The position numbers and the translations under genes were made by a program. From contig CM023537.1 of the NCBI GenBank assembly GCA_013350335.1, positions 51,530,608-51,594,607 of the forward strand: a DNA stretch of 64,000 nt, written 5' to 3'. The stretch comes from Chimonanthus salicifolius. Lineage: Eukaryota > Streptophyta > Magnoliopsida > Laurales > Calycanthaceae. Position 1 is the first letter of the stretch, and each line of letters begins with the position of its first letter. The notes below the pieces were generated by a model, which saw nothing but the letters and a program-made list of their open reading frames with translations, searched no databases and was not told the DNA's origin. Shown here one piece after another: positions 46,221-57,288 of this stretch.

Positions 46221-47455
46221 GGGTGCCCATATAGACACCGACGTTTTCTGTCAGCAGACACCGAATTTTAGATTTTAGGTGAAAATTATCATTCTGCCCT
46301 TACACGCATGAAGGAATCGATCGATTGAAGCACAAGCTGATCAATCGATCAATTCCCGAACGAGCGGAAGAAAGCAGAGTAACAGATCGATCGCACGATG
46401 AAGTGATCGATCTGTTTATGAATGAAGAAAGCAGCGTAGCAGCGTAACAGATCACAGATCGATCGCACGATCGTGAGATCGATCTGTTTATGAATGGTAA
46501 AATAATTATATTATTTAAATAATAAAATTTTCTTTAAAACTTTAAAGTTATTTTTTAAGCATTGTGTATTTTCAAAATTTCTCAAATTTAATATCTGGAC
46601 TAATTACGATAACCTGATAAAAATACTTTAAGACTTCAAGGTCTTTTGACACTCCTAAATATTCAAAACACAGTATTTTACAAATAAGGGTATCTCTAGG
46701 GTATGTCAAAAACACATTTAGGAGTGTTAAAAGACCTTGAAGTCTTAAAGTATTTTTATCAGGTTATCGTAATTAGTCCGGATATTTAATTTGAGAAATT
46801 TTGAAAATAGATAGTGCCTAAAAAATAATGTTAAAGTTTTATCTTTCCTTTAAAACTTTAAAGTTATTTTTTAGGTACTGTGTATTTTCAAAATTTTTCA
46901 AATTCAATATCCAGACTAATTACGATAACCTGATAAAAATACTTTAAGACTTAAAGGTCTTTTGACACTCCTAAATGTGTTTTCGGCACACCCTAAGGAT
47001 ACCCTTATTTTTAAAATATTGTGTTTTAAATATTTAGGAGTGTCAAAAGACTTGAAGTTTTAAAGTATTTTTATTCGGTTATCGTAATTAGTCCAGATAT
47101 TAAATTTGAGAAATTTTGAAAATACACAATGCTTAAAAAATAACTTTAAAGTTTTAAAGGAAATTTTATTATTTAAATAATATAATTATTTTACCATTCA
47201 TAAACAGATCGATCGTGCGATCGATCTGTTACGCTGCTACGCTGCTTTCTTCATTCATAAACAGATCGATCGCTTCACTGTGCGATCGATCTATTATGCT
47301 ACTTTCTTCCGCTTGTTCGGGAATCGATCGATTGATCAGCTTGTGCTTCAATCGATCGATTCCTTCATGCGTGTAAGGGCAGAATGGTAATTTTCACCTA
47401 AAATCTAAAATTCAGTGTCTGCTGGCAGAAAACGTTGGTATCTATATGGGCACCC
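46221..47455. mobile_element. Mutator-like fold-back element, 1,235 bp, 9-bp TSD
   Basis: Ends are GGGTGCCCATATAGACACCG and its complement. Target duplication AAATAATAA is perfect at 46,212-46,220 and 47,456-47,464. Arms carry repeated ATCGATCGAT palindromes. The centre has a block of about 160 bp in the order forward, inverse, forward, inverse (about 46,530-47,165). No coding capacity. The inner phrase ATTCTGCCCTTACACGC resembles ATTCTGCCCCCGCG of the 51.15-kb element, so they may be distant relatives. Confidence 0.9.
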
Positions 47456-47464
47456 AAATAATAA

Positions 47465-48015
47465 TATATAGCTGTATGATTCTCAGACAACATTTTTTAG
47501 AATAATGAAAAACATTTTTTAGATGCATTTACACTTCAAAATTTCAATTTGAAATTTGAAATATCTAACTATTACTGAACAGTCGACAGTTTTGGAAGAG
47601 TTGCTACTTTTTTATGACTGTTTGAGAATAGATGTTTAAATAATAAATATATGGGGGGACTGTATAATTTCCAGCTTTACGTATCGGTGGCCATGCTTCA
47701 GAATCTGAACTTCTGAAGGGTTCCAATTTTTTTATTTTTTATTTTTGGTCACACTATCTCATATCCACTTTTATTGCAGAATTATGGATCATAGATCCAC
47801 TCTGCTATGGTAAATTTCTAAAATTAAATAATAATAATGGATCATAGATCCACCGGCAGCGATTTTTTAACCCCTGGATTCACAAAGACATTACGAAGTA
47901 CCACATATTGAAATCTAAGGGAAATCTAGAGCCTTTTTGAAAGGAGAGCCTAAAGCGGTTGCTTTATTGCCTTACTCTTGAGCCGGTCCTGACACTGTCA
48001 TACGTACTCAAAATG

Positions 48016-48073
<58 letters not shown>

Positions 48074-48721
48074 AACTCATGATTATATATGGATGCACCA
48101 TCAAAAAACATGGGGTCCCACCAGTAAAAACTTTGTTGAAAAAAAATGTATAGCCGAGAAATATCCGTTGCAAAGAGAGGAGCTACAACTCAGATCTGTT
48201 GAAAATAAATCTTTGGAATGAAGGAAGAAGGAAGGAGAAGATCCTCTAGAGAGGTCATCAAAAACTTGTTTGAAGATGATGTCAGAAGTAACTTCGGCGA
48301 AAAAGAGTAAAAACATGTTAAGAATTCTCCAAAAACTTCCAGAAATTGGTTATGACTAATACCATATAATAAGTTATAAATTTGGCAATGGTGGTTGAAG
48401 AACATGGTAGTGATTTAAATCACTGGATTATTATTATGTTACACCACACACCAACAATGATTAATAATATTCAATGCAAGTGTATTTTGGAAACCATCAT
48501 CTAAGATGATTCGATGTTTAAGACTAAAAGTAAGGTCCTAAATAAAAAAAATTAGGTTTAGGTTAACCATATATTATTAACTTGCAGTGCACTCAACACT
48601 CATTTGATCATTATTCTAATTAAATTGTAATTATAATTAATTTGATGACACTAATTACATAGAATCTATAAAATTTGAACTTCATTTAATCATTTTATTT
48701 TTATAATTTTATGCTAATATT
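47465..48721. other. Non-coding stretch upstream of the dioxygenase gene
   Basis: Contains a truncated hAT-like end at about 47,905-47,990 (minus strand CAGGACCGGCTCAAGAG), a (TA)n microsatellite at 48,019-48,070, and AT-rich sequence to the promoter. No gene. Confidence 0.55.
48019..48070. repeat. (TA)n microsatellite
   Basis: About 26 uninterrupted TA dinucleotides. Confidence 0.97.
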
Positions 48722-48805
48722 CAACCAATATATACCGAGTCACATGCTCTCCCTTTTCTCACCTCTCTCCCTCCCAACGCCTCCTCTCTCTCCTCGCTTT
48801 TGGAG
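48722..48805 (+). promoter_or_regulatory. Core promoter and CT-rich 5' UTR of the dioxygenase gene
   Basis: CAACCAATATATACCGAG combines a CCAAT-like and a TATA-like element (about 48,728-48,735). It is followed by a pyrimidine-rich leader (CTCTCTCCCTCCC) typical of plant 5' UTRs. Confidence 0.55.
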
Positions 48806-49036
48806 ATGTTTTCATTTGGAAGTTCAATCCCAGTGCCATGCGTTCAAGACCTAGCCAAAGAGCACAAAGACAGTGTCCCATCAAGATATGTACGGCCAGT
48901 TCAAGACCCACCAACGATCAATGAATCCCTTCCGTCCATTCCAATCATCGACATGGAAAGACTGCTTCTTCAAGAATCATCTGCCTCTGAATTGGAGAGA
49001 CTGCACTCTGCTTGCAGAGACTGGGGCTTCTTTCAG
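48806..49036 (+). CDS. SRG1-like 2-oxoglutarate/Fe(II) dioxygenase, first exon only
   Basis: 77 codons from ATG (48,806) to a GT donor after CAG at 49,036. The translation has the DIOX_N pattern of SRG1-like dioxygenases: SIPVPCVQDLAKEHKDSVPS, SRYVRP, the conserved LPSIPIIDMERLL, and LHSACRDWGFFQ, where this family usually has its first intron before a VNHGV-type sequence. Such enzymes oxidise small metabolites in the cytosol; the substrate cannot be told from the N-terminus. The catalytic HxD...H and RxS residues lie in later exons, and none was found before the window end. Either intron 1 is very long, swollen by the MITE and the Mutator element, or the gene is truncated. The exon has no lesion. 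Confidence 0.75.
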
Positions 49037-50110
49037 GTTTTCATTTTCTTCCATTTAATCCAATTTTACTGTTATTGCAACACCTTGGGTCTCAAATTTC
49101 AGTTGAAATTCAAAGTCTCTCCATCAAAATTTATCGAATTTCAGAGGAGATATGCAAAATGGACCCAAAACTGATATACTGAAACTCTGGCTGAGATTTT
49201 TGAATAATCAGCGATAACAATTTATTTTTTTTTTAAAAAAAACTTTTGAAAAAATTATTTGAAACAGGTAACAACTTCCATGAATCTATTTCTGCTTTGC
49301 TAGTAATTCAGTGCGCCAAGTGTTTCTGGTATAGCTCATCGTGTATACTATACCGATATACTTCAAAACAACAATAAGACACGGAAAACACAAGTAGAAT
49401 CAAGCAAAGCTGAGTCGACAGGTCTAATGACTTAAATTTTGGTGATGAGTTGGAGTCGAGTAACCATATGAAATCTACGACATAGTTTTGTTATTGAAAG
49501 TTAAAAGATAAAGTATAATAAATATGAATAATCACCCGATTTGTGTTTAAAAAAAAAAGTTGACAACTACAGTCGTACCTTGTTAACTGAAGGAGTTAGC
49601 CTGATGGTCAAATTGTGAAGTGGCGGTCTTGAGTTCGATTCATGCTCAATTTCACCAAATCATTCTCCGTGGTTGTTTACACGGTGTGTACGGAATTAGA
49701 AAGTCTTCAAATGTCCCAAGAATTTATCATGTTAAAGGCAATGTTTTAAAAACTAGTACGTGAAGCGAACCGTTTCGATGGAAGGTCAGGTTAAACAAGT
49801 TTCAATCGGATTCAACTGTGGTCAAACTCGTGGTATGAATATTATATTATAAATAATATTAAATCATTGACTAAAGTTTAATTAATGAGTTGAAATAAAA
49901 TTTAATTTTTTAAAAAAACAAAAAAATAAATGCTAAATGTTTTGAAAAAAAACAATTTTTTTTTATTTTGTAGATGAAATTTTATAGAAAATAAAATTGG
50001 ATTAGTCCACTATTGCAACATCGACCAAAACTGAAAGTGGTACTCACGCTGAGGTCTATAAAGCAATGAAATCAGATGGGTGAGAACTGAGAAGTGAGAA
50101 GCAACCTACA
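49037..50110 (+). other. Putative intron 1 sequence of the dioxygenase gene
   Basis: Starts with a GT donor and T-rich sequence. No second exon recognised. It contains a SINE at 49,585-49,735; the rest is AT-rich. Confidence 0.4.
49585..49735 (+). mobile_element. tRNA-derived SINE
   Basis: Box A-like GTTAGCCTGATGGTCAAATTG (about 49,595) and box B-like CTTGAGTTCGATTCATGCTC (about 49,628). The tail shares TTTACACGGTGTGTACGGAAT with the SINE body at 45.2 kb. No long A-tail. Confidence 0.6.
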
Positions 50111-50118
50111 CTCCACGG

Positions 50119-50695
50119 CTAAGGTTTAAATATCGGCCGATACATATCGTATCGGCCGATATATATCGGTTTTTTGAAACCTTGAAATATCGGCCGATAC
50201 GATAAGTATCGGCCGTACAGTTGGAATATCGGCCGATATGGGCGATAAACGGTCCCCAATATCGGCCCTAATATCGGCCGATATTCGAAAATATCGGTAT
50301 TTAAAAAAAAAAAAAAAATTTAAAACACCGATACGGTTTTTCGCGGTTTTTACACGGTTTTTCGCGGTTTTTCGCGGTTTTTCGCGGTTTTCCACGGTTT
50401 ACAGTTCTCAGGGGTATTCGCGGTTTTTCGCGGTTTTCACGGTTTTTCGCGGTTTTCCGCGGTTTTCTGTGGTTCAGGGTTTACGGTTCTCAGGGTGTCC
50501 ACGGTTTTTTGCGGTTTTTTACGGTTTTTTGCGGTTTTGTCACGGTTCACCACTATTCATCACGGTTTTTTGCGGTTTTTTCACGGTTCCGATATCGGAG
50601 GAGAGAGAAAATGTCGATATCGGTATGAGAGATAAAATTATCGGCCGATATATCGTCCGTATCGGATATCGGCCGAGCCGATTTTTTGACCCCTG
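50119..50695. mobile_element. hAT-type MITE with CGGCCGATA palindromes and nested CGCGGTTTTT array
   Basis: Perfect 8-bp target duplication CTCCACGG (50,111-50,118 and 50,696-50,703). The right end TTTTTTGACCCCTG matches the 11.3-kb MITE; the left end CTAAGGTTTAAATATCGG is a worn version. Outer parts are arrays of TATCGGCCGATA. The middle (about 50,330-50,590) is a tandem array of CGGTTTTTCGCGGTTTTT-like units that is absent from the shorter copy. Confidence 0.9.
50330..50590 (+). repeat. Tandem array of ~10-bp CGCGGTTTTT units
   Basis: Many near-identical GCGGTTTTT/ACGGTTTTT units in a row, giving a low-complexity open frame that is not a gene. Confidence 0.9.
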
Positions 50696-50703
50696 CTCCA
50701 CGG

Positions 50704-51142
50704 CCTTGTTGGGCCGGGCGAAATGTGTCCCATCGCGTTTCATGTCATCAAATTAAAAAAATTTAAGGGCTGTTTTAGTTTAAAATTTTTGAAAAATAAT
50801 TTAAAAAAAAAAATTAGAACGATTTTTACCGTTTGCGGTTTAAGAGATTTTTACAATTTTTTGGGTTTTTAAAAAAACCTGCGAGTAGTGATTGAATTGG
50901 CGGTTCAATGTTAAAAAAATTTGAGTTATAGTTTTTGTAAACACATGATGTGCTGGTTCATGGAAACTTCTTGTTGAAGTTTTTTATGTAAAATTACAAT
51001 GAGCTTGTTCTTTTGTCGATTGCTTTTCGTGTTAAGCAGTCAGCATTAATTTGTGATGGATCATTTTAAAGGGTGGAATCCACCATTTATAAATGTTCTC
51101 ATAGAAGATGTGTATTACATCACTTGAATGTTATTCTTGTAA
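50704..51142. other. Non-coding stretch between MITE and Mutator element
   Basis: AT-rich, no gene or repeat recognised. It may be dioxygenase intron. Confidence 0.4.
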
Positions 51143-51151
51143 ATTTTTTAG

Positions 51152-52240
51152 GGGAGCACTTACACACACCCGGTTTTGCTGCCTCTACACACCCGAATTC
51201 AGAAATTCGGGTGAAATTACGATTCTGCCCCCGCGTTTCCATTCATTCGAATGAATTCCCAGTTCATTTTGTCATTCATTCGAATGAATCACCAGTTCAT
51301 TTTCGATTCATTCGAATGAATCCATTCATTCGAATGAATCACCGGTTCATTTTGGATTCATTCGAATGAATGGGCTGAACAGTAACACGGAGTACTGTTC
51401 AGCCCGGTCATTCGAATGCCCAGTCGTTCGAATCCGCCGAATGGATTCATTCGAATGAATGCCCAGTTCATCTTGGCATTCATTCGAATGAATCAATTCA
51501 TTCGAATGACTGGACATTCATTCGAATGATCGGGCTGAACAGTACTCCGTGTTACTGTTCAGCCCGATCATTCGAATCATTCGCACACGATTCCGCTGAA
51601 TACATTCATTCGAATGAATGACCAGTCATTCGAATGAATGGGCTGAACAGTAACACGGAGTACTGTTCAGCCCGATCATTCGATTCATTCGAATGAATCA
51701 ACTGATTCATTCGAATGAATGCCTTCAAACGTGCATTCATTCGAATGAATCAGATGATTCATTCGAATGAATGTATCAGAGGCTGCCACGGAATGACAGT
51801 CCCTCTGGTTCAGCTGATTCATTCGAATGAATGCATCAGAGGCTGTCTGAGAATGACAGTCCAGGCATTCATTCGAATGAATCAGCCCATTCATTCGAAT
51901 GAATGCCTGAAAATGTGCATTCATTCGAATGAATGGCATGATTCATTCGAATGAATGCCCTGGACTGCCACTCTCAGGCAGCCTCTGATGCATTCATTCG
52001 AATGAATCAGCCCATTCATTCGAATGAATGCCTGATAACAGAGGATTCATTCGAATGAATGGGCTGATTCATTCGAATGAATGCCCTGGACTGCCATTCT
52101 CAGGCAGCCTCTGATGCATTCATTCGAATGAATCAGCCCATTCATTCGAATGAATGCCTGAAAATGTGCATTCATTCGAATGAATGGGCTGATTCATTCG
52201 AATGAATGCAAACTTAATATATAAGAACCGTCGATTCATT
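51152..52240 (+). repeat. Left terminal inverted repeat, array of ATTCATTCGAATGAAT palindromes
   Basis: After a unique tip with AATTTCACC-type and ATTCTGCCCCCGCG sequence, the arm is dozens of copies of the 16-bp perfect palindrome, separated by short spacers (CAGCCC, GCCTGAAAATG, GCATCAGAGGCTG). Three copies of GGGCTGAACAGT...ACTGTTCAGCCC, a second palindrome type, lie at about 51,370, 51,531 and 51,642. TTAATATATAAG near 52,212 is a possible TATA box for the + gene. Open frames across the array are artefacts of repeat translation. Confidence 0.95.
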
Positions 52241-52440
52241 CGATCGACACCGAACCCTAACCCCTTCCCTCCTTCGCCGTGAGTCCATTTCAAAACCCTA
52301 GATCGAATCTCTCCCTCCCCCTTTCACTCTCCTGCTCCGGCACCGGTTCCGGCCGTGTCTCTCTCATCCTTAGCTCTCCCTTTCCTCAATCTAAGCTCGG
52401 CCTTCCCTCATTCCGAAGTCCCTTTCCCGAGCCCTTCCCT

Positions 52441-52545
52441 CATTCATTCGAATCACACCCCCATTCATTCGAATCACACACCCATTCATTCGAATCACAC
52501 CCCATTCATTCGAATCACACCTCCCTTTCATTCAAATCACCCCCA
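52441..52545 (+). repeat. Half-site repeats CATTCATTCGAATCACACCC in the leader
   Basis: Four to five tandem units of about 20-21 bp in the 5' leader of the + gene. Each carries the palindrome left half plus CGAATCACAC, as if derived from the TIR motif. Confidence 0.85.
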
Positions 52546-52614
52546 TTTCAATCCCAAACCCCACCCTATTCTCCCTATTTCTTCCTTTATTTTGAAAAAC
52601 CCACCCTTTAACCC

Positions 52615-54789
52615 ATGGCATCGTTCTCGAAAAGGAAAGCGACCTCAACAAGGGGAGGGAAAAAACAAAAGAAGGATACCGCATTCGACCCCACTTATTT
52701 CGTATCTTCGGAAGCGGCGACCATGTACAGAGAGGATTTCTCCACACGGTCCTTCATATTCGGTAAAATCGTGAACCTCTCATATTTCACACAATTTGGT
52801 TTTAAAGTTGAAGATTTATTTGAAAAAATAGGTTGGGGGTCATTTTTGGCATTAAAAAGTGATATGTATCCGACGGTCGTTAAAGAATTTTATACCAATG
52901 TGGAAAGAATTGACGATGAGTCGGTTAAAACATCTGTCCGAGGGCAAGAAATTGTCATTACACGGGATAGGTTAGACCTCCTATACAATTTGCCCAAAGA
53001 TGCGATTAGAAAGTACGACAGTCGTACATGGCCCACTGATGTTGAGGGCTTTGACGTTTTGGTAGCCCTTAACGAAATCTGTGGGAGGACAGATATTACT
53101 GAGAAGAAGATCCCCCTTCTGACGAATTTGACATTAGAGGCACGAATCATCCACCACATAGTTGTCAACTGTGTGTGCCCTAGAAAAGGGCATACTACTG
53201 TGACATGGTTCGATGTCTTCTTGATTTGGTGCATCATGAATGGGAAAAAAATCTCCCTCTCCCATATCATCATTAGTCACATGCGCGCCTGCCGGAAGAC
53301 CAGAAGATGCAGTCTTCCGTACGGTCTATTTCTATGTTCATTTTTTGAAGAACGCGGAATCCCTCTTCTCCCCGATGATAAAGTTTCTTTAGACCGATTT
53401 GATTATTTCAATGATTCAACTTTGAAGAAGATGGGATTCCAACTCGACACAATGAGTAAGAAATGGGTACCCAAAGTTGTCGAGGCACTTCAACTTCAGG
53501 TACCACCACCACCTGAGCCATCTGAGGCATCTGAGGCGCGTGAGGCACGCGAGGCAGGGACTCCTCCTCAAGAAGGATCAACTGGAATCAACACACAACA
53601 GATTCTTGATAGCATTTCTTCTTTGGAGGAAAAGATGGATCAGAGATATGATCAGGTTTCTGCAAGGTTGGATGTGATGCAGAATCAGATTATCGATACT
53701 TTGAGATTGGCTGTGCTTATAGCACAAGAGAGGGGGATAACAGCAGCATTAGGAGCAGAAGCAGATGGGAGTTTACGAGCAAGGGTATCTAAAGAATATG
53801 CAGGAGCAGCTTTTGTCCCTATTCGTCCATTTGGATCAGCAGCTTCAGCTTTATGAGCAACATCTGGCAGCCCTGCTCGACCATTTCGATCAGCAACTTC
53901 AGCTTCAGCTTCAGCATCTGACATTCCTGCTCGGCCATCTCGATCATCTGCTCCACCTTCAGGAGCAGGATCTGGCACCCATACTCCTACATCTGGAGCA
54001 GGTGCTGGCACCCATGCTCCTACATCTAGAGCAGGTGCTTCAGCTTCAGCAGCAGCAGCAGGATCTAACACCCCTGCTCGTCCATTTGGAGCAGTTTCAG
54101 GCCCCCAAGTCCGACCGATTGGATTAGTAGCTTTTGGCCACTCTATTCGTCCGACTGGATTAGCAGCAGCTTCTGGCCCCCGTATTGGTCCGACTGGTGT
54201 TGCAGCTGCTACTGGCTCTCGTTCTGTTCATAGTCGAGCACCAGCAGTTTCTCGCCCCCGTTCTCGTCATACTGCACTTATTCCATATGTACCTCCAGTT
54301 CATGCACCAGCTGGTGCACCTCCTTCTGCACCACCTCCTGCACCACCTCCTGCACCTCCAGTTCATGCACCACCTGCTGCACCTCCTGCTGCCCCATCTG
54401 CTGCACCTCCTGCTGCACCAGCTGCTGCCCGACCCGCTGCACCTCCTACTGCACCATCTGCTGCACCTCCTGCTGCACCTCCAGTTCATGCACCACCTGC
54501 TGCACCTCCTGCTGCCCCACCTGCTGCACCTCCTGCTGCACCAGCTGCTGCCAGACCTGCTGTACCTCCTGCTGCACCACCTGATGCACCTCCTGCTGCA
54601 CCTCTTGATGCGCCTCCTGATGCACCTCCTGCTGCACCTCTTGATGCGCCCCCTGATGCACCTCCTGGTGCACCACTTGCTGCACCTGATGCACCTCCTG
54701 CTACACCACCTATTGCACCTCTTGATGCACCTCTTGCTGCTTCACCTGCCTCACCTTCTACCTCTGATCCGGATATTATTTGTCTTTGA
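52615..54789 (+). pseudogene. Second MULE gene: plant transposon-type protein with coiled coil and Pro/Ala tail, one in-frame TGA
   Basis: ATG 52,615 starts MASFSKRKATSTRGG, a basic stretch like a nuclear signal. Residues about 25-240 (FDPTYFVSSEAATMYREDF, EKIGWGSF, VVKEFYTNV, ILP/ICGRTDI-type region, IIHHIVVNCVCPRKGH) resemble the family labelled 'putative plant transposon protein', of unknown function. Residues about 325-370 (ISSLEEKMDQRYDQVSARL) look like a coiled coil. A TGA at 53,854-53,856 interrupts; the same frame is then open for another 310 codons to TGA 54,787-54,789, ending in many Ala/Pro repeats (APPAAPPAAP). The length would be 724 codons. It may act as a partner of the transposase, but no function is shown. 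TGA could be a decayed CGA or a real stop giving a 413-residue protein. Confidence 0.75.
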
Positions 54790-55023
54790 TGTACTTTTTT
54801 TTTTGTATTGACATGTAAAACAGATGTAAAATTCATATTTTGAATGAACATGTTATATTATTTATCTCCTGCTCATTGTGAATTGGGTCGTTACTTTAAA
54901 AATGTTATTTTGAACTAAATTAGCATTTAAATATTCCACATAAAATGAATACATTCAAGCTGACAAGTACATTCAACAGCATTCCTAACTTAAAATTAAG
55001 CTATTGACAATCCTATCTCCACT
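54790..55023. other. Intergenic region between the convergent MULE genes
   Basis: AT-rich with T- and A-rich stretches either side; it likely holds the two polyadenylation sites. Confidence 0.5.
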
Positions 55024-57288
55024 TCATTGATTCCACCATTGCAAGAAATCGTCATTATCTCTAAGATCACCAGACCACTGCATAATATTTTAAAAAAATG
55101 ACATTAGAACATATGGAAAAGTTATATGTCGATTGGTAAATACATATAAGCTCTTTAAGGAATGAACTTACTTCGATCATTTCTGTAGAGTTATATGTTG
55201 AATCGTCACCAAAGTTGTAAGATCCACTATCCTGTGGAAAACTCGTTGTTTGTGATTCAATGAAATCACCTACATTATAATCAGCATTTAAATCTACACT
55301 CGTAGATGCCTGTGAAGAAGGTGACCAGTATTTTTGCATAACCCACATCTCTTTCCATTTAGTTGATTCTCTACAATCTCAAATGCAGAAGGATCTCGAC
55401 GTGTAGATGTTTGGCCCTGTGATGAATTCCTTGAACCTGGATGACGTCCTCTAGAATATTGCATAATAGGGTGACTGACTGGCTTATCATGGATGGCAAG
55501 ATTTTGAAGATGATTTAGGAGTATCTCTTGATCATACGAAGACAAATGTCCATATTTGTTCTTAATACCTTCAAAGTGTACATCTAATACATCCCCAAGG
55601 CTCCTCCTTTCAATCCTCAAGTCAGCCAATGAGATTAAGTCTATTCTCCATTGTGGGTGTATGTCATCCAAATGTAATTTGTCCATCCATTGCATTTTGT
55701 GCGCACACGGTAGGCCCATTTAAGCTGTAAACTCTTCCGTACAAATGGGTTTCAATGATATGTTCATAAGCATATCATATTCGTTGTAAACCTCATTCAT
55801 TGCGAAATGAGAAACTTTGCCCTTCAATTCATCAAAGAAAGGAATAGACACATCACATGCAAACCGAATCTTCTCATCCTCAAGTTGAATCTTGAACTCT
55901 TCAAATTGATTTTCAATGACATGGGCTATCTTTCTTCTGACAACATCTAGATCACCTGTAGATGTAGATATATAACTTTTCAGAATAGCATGTGCACCCT
56001 CAACTCTTGAAGTAGCTCGATTCTTAAAATGTAAACTCCATCCGATCCATGCCTTGACGAATTATTTTCTAAGTGGGATCCATGTCTTTGTTAAGTAATT
56101 CACTGCCTGCGAATCAGCTCTAAAATTTTGTTTGAATGCCTCAAACGCTGTATTGAATGCTTCTTCGGTTGGGGACTCAATCAGGCCATTCCATTCGGTA
56201 AAAAATGCATTCCAGTCTTCCATTCTCTTAAACAAAGGTTTACAACGAGCGACAATATTCTTGTTGATATGCCAGGAACACAAAATATGTACAGCATTAG
56301 GGAACTCCAAATCAATGGCATTCTTTAACGCCAATTCCCTATCAGTCAAAAGAACTTGTCGATCATGGTGCACTCCGAAGACCTTTTTAAACATCTGTAA
56401 TGCCCATACATAATCTTCAAATTTCTCATTTCTTAGAAATGCAAAGCATGAGCAGAAATTCTTGTTGAAACTTGTCACACCAACGACATGAAGCAATGGC
56501 ATATGATATCTGTTGGTTTTGTACGTGCAATCCATCAGAAACACATTATGATATCTGTCGGTAAGAAAAATTGACTTCGGATGTGCGAAAAAGAGATGGG
56601 ATAGATGACCATCACTGTCATAGTCAAGAAAGTATTGATAACCACCTTGTTGAAGATCTTCTATCAAAGCTTCAATTGTAGTTCGACCCCTTAGTTGCTC
56701 TTTCCGAAACGCAGAACAAAAGTTGTACAAATCAGCCGCTGATATTCCAATATCTGGATTTTGATTTCTAAGGGTCGTCAAAATTTACCGTGGTGGTATA
56801 TTGCTACTCCTCATTTCAATGATCATTCTTTTCTCAGAATCTGAAAAACATCTTGTACTTGGATGACCTAATAATACATCCGATATATTATGATTGTGCT
56901 CCAAACTCTTTATGGTCAACTTCCATGACCCATCAACAATCTGTTTTCCTTTAACTTCAAAAGGACAATTACATTGGCGAGAGTATGCTTTCCTCTTTCT
57001 GTCATCGTCATCCAAGCTAACCGTGCTGCGGTATTTACCTCCTCTATCGCAGCCAAGGACTAATTTATTTTCCTTTTTACATGACCTCTTTATCGTACAT
57101 ACAAATCCTTGTTTAAGAGCTATATTCTTAACATAATTTATAAGGTCTTCACGACTTTCAAAACATCCCTCAACAAACTCCATGCCACTTGAGGATTTAA
57201 ACCTACCTCTAAAACACTAATAATAATGATTTCTAGAAAAAAACTGAGATAGGACTTACCTTCGATTCGAGATACGAGATCCAGACAT
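55024..57288 (-). pseudogene. FAR1/MULE-type transposase with three in-frame TAA stops
   Basis: Proposed model: ATG 57,288, 29-nt exon, 51-nt intron with GTAAGT donor (57,259-57,209), main exon from 57,208, then a short last exon (55,077-55,024) after a GTAAGT donor at 55,171. Domains: FAR1 DNA-binding (FESREDLINYV, CNCPFEV, KSLEHNHN), MULE DDE region with FLMDCTYKTN (first Asp), LLTDRELALKN (second Asp), LCSWHINKN, and RVEGAHAILK (probable catalytic Glu, codon 56,001-55,999), a SWIM-like GLPCAHKM and a C-terminal knuckle CGLCKNTGH. TAA stops at 56,787-56,785, 56,064-56,062 and 55,722-55,720 interrupt one continuous frame. A one-base frame change follows the knuckle. The second stop separates the two Asp residues from the Glu. 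The splice model is inferred and the first intron is short. Confidence 0.85.

Noticed and set aside
48019..48070. (TA)n as an origin or regulatory hairpin
   Set aside because: A plain dinucleotide microsatellite; nothing around it supports a special role.
50126..50756. Open frames with repeated F-A-V-F-R/G-F-S motifs
   Set aside because: Produced by the CGCGGTTTTT tandem array inside a MITE.
51685..51954. Open frames on both strands rich in HSNE/IRMN-type repeats
   Set aside because: They are translations of the palindrome array in the Mutator TIR, open because the unit lacks stops; no gene features.
51160..52240. Possible CRISPR-like array of regularly spaced repeats
   Set aside because: Repeats are palindromic TIR units with variable short spacers that repeat themselves, in plant nuclear DNA, mirrored at 57.7-58.9 kb.
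54160..54811. Leu/His-rich and Gly/Ser/Gln-rich open frames
   Set aside because: Frame shadows of the Pro/Ala-coding repeat in the + strand MULE gene.
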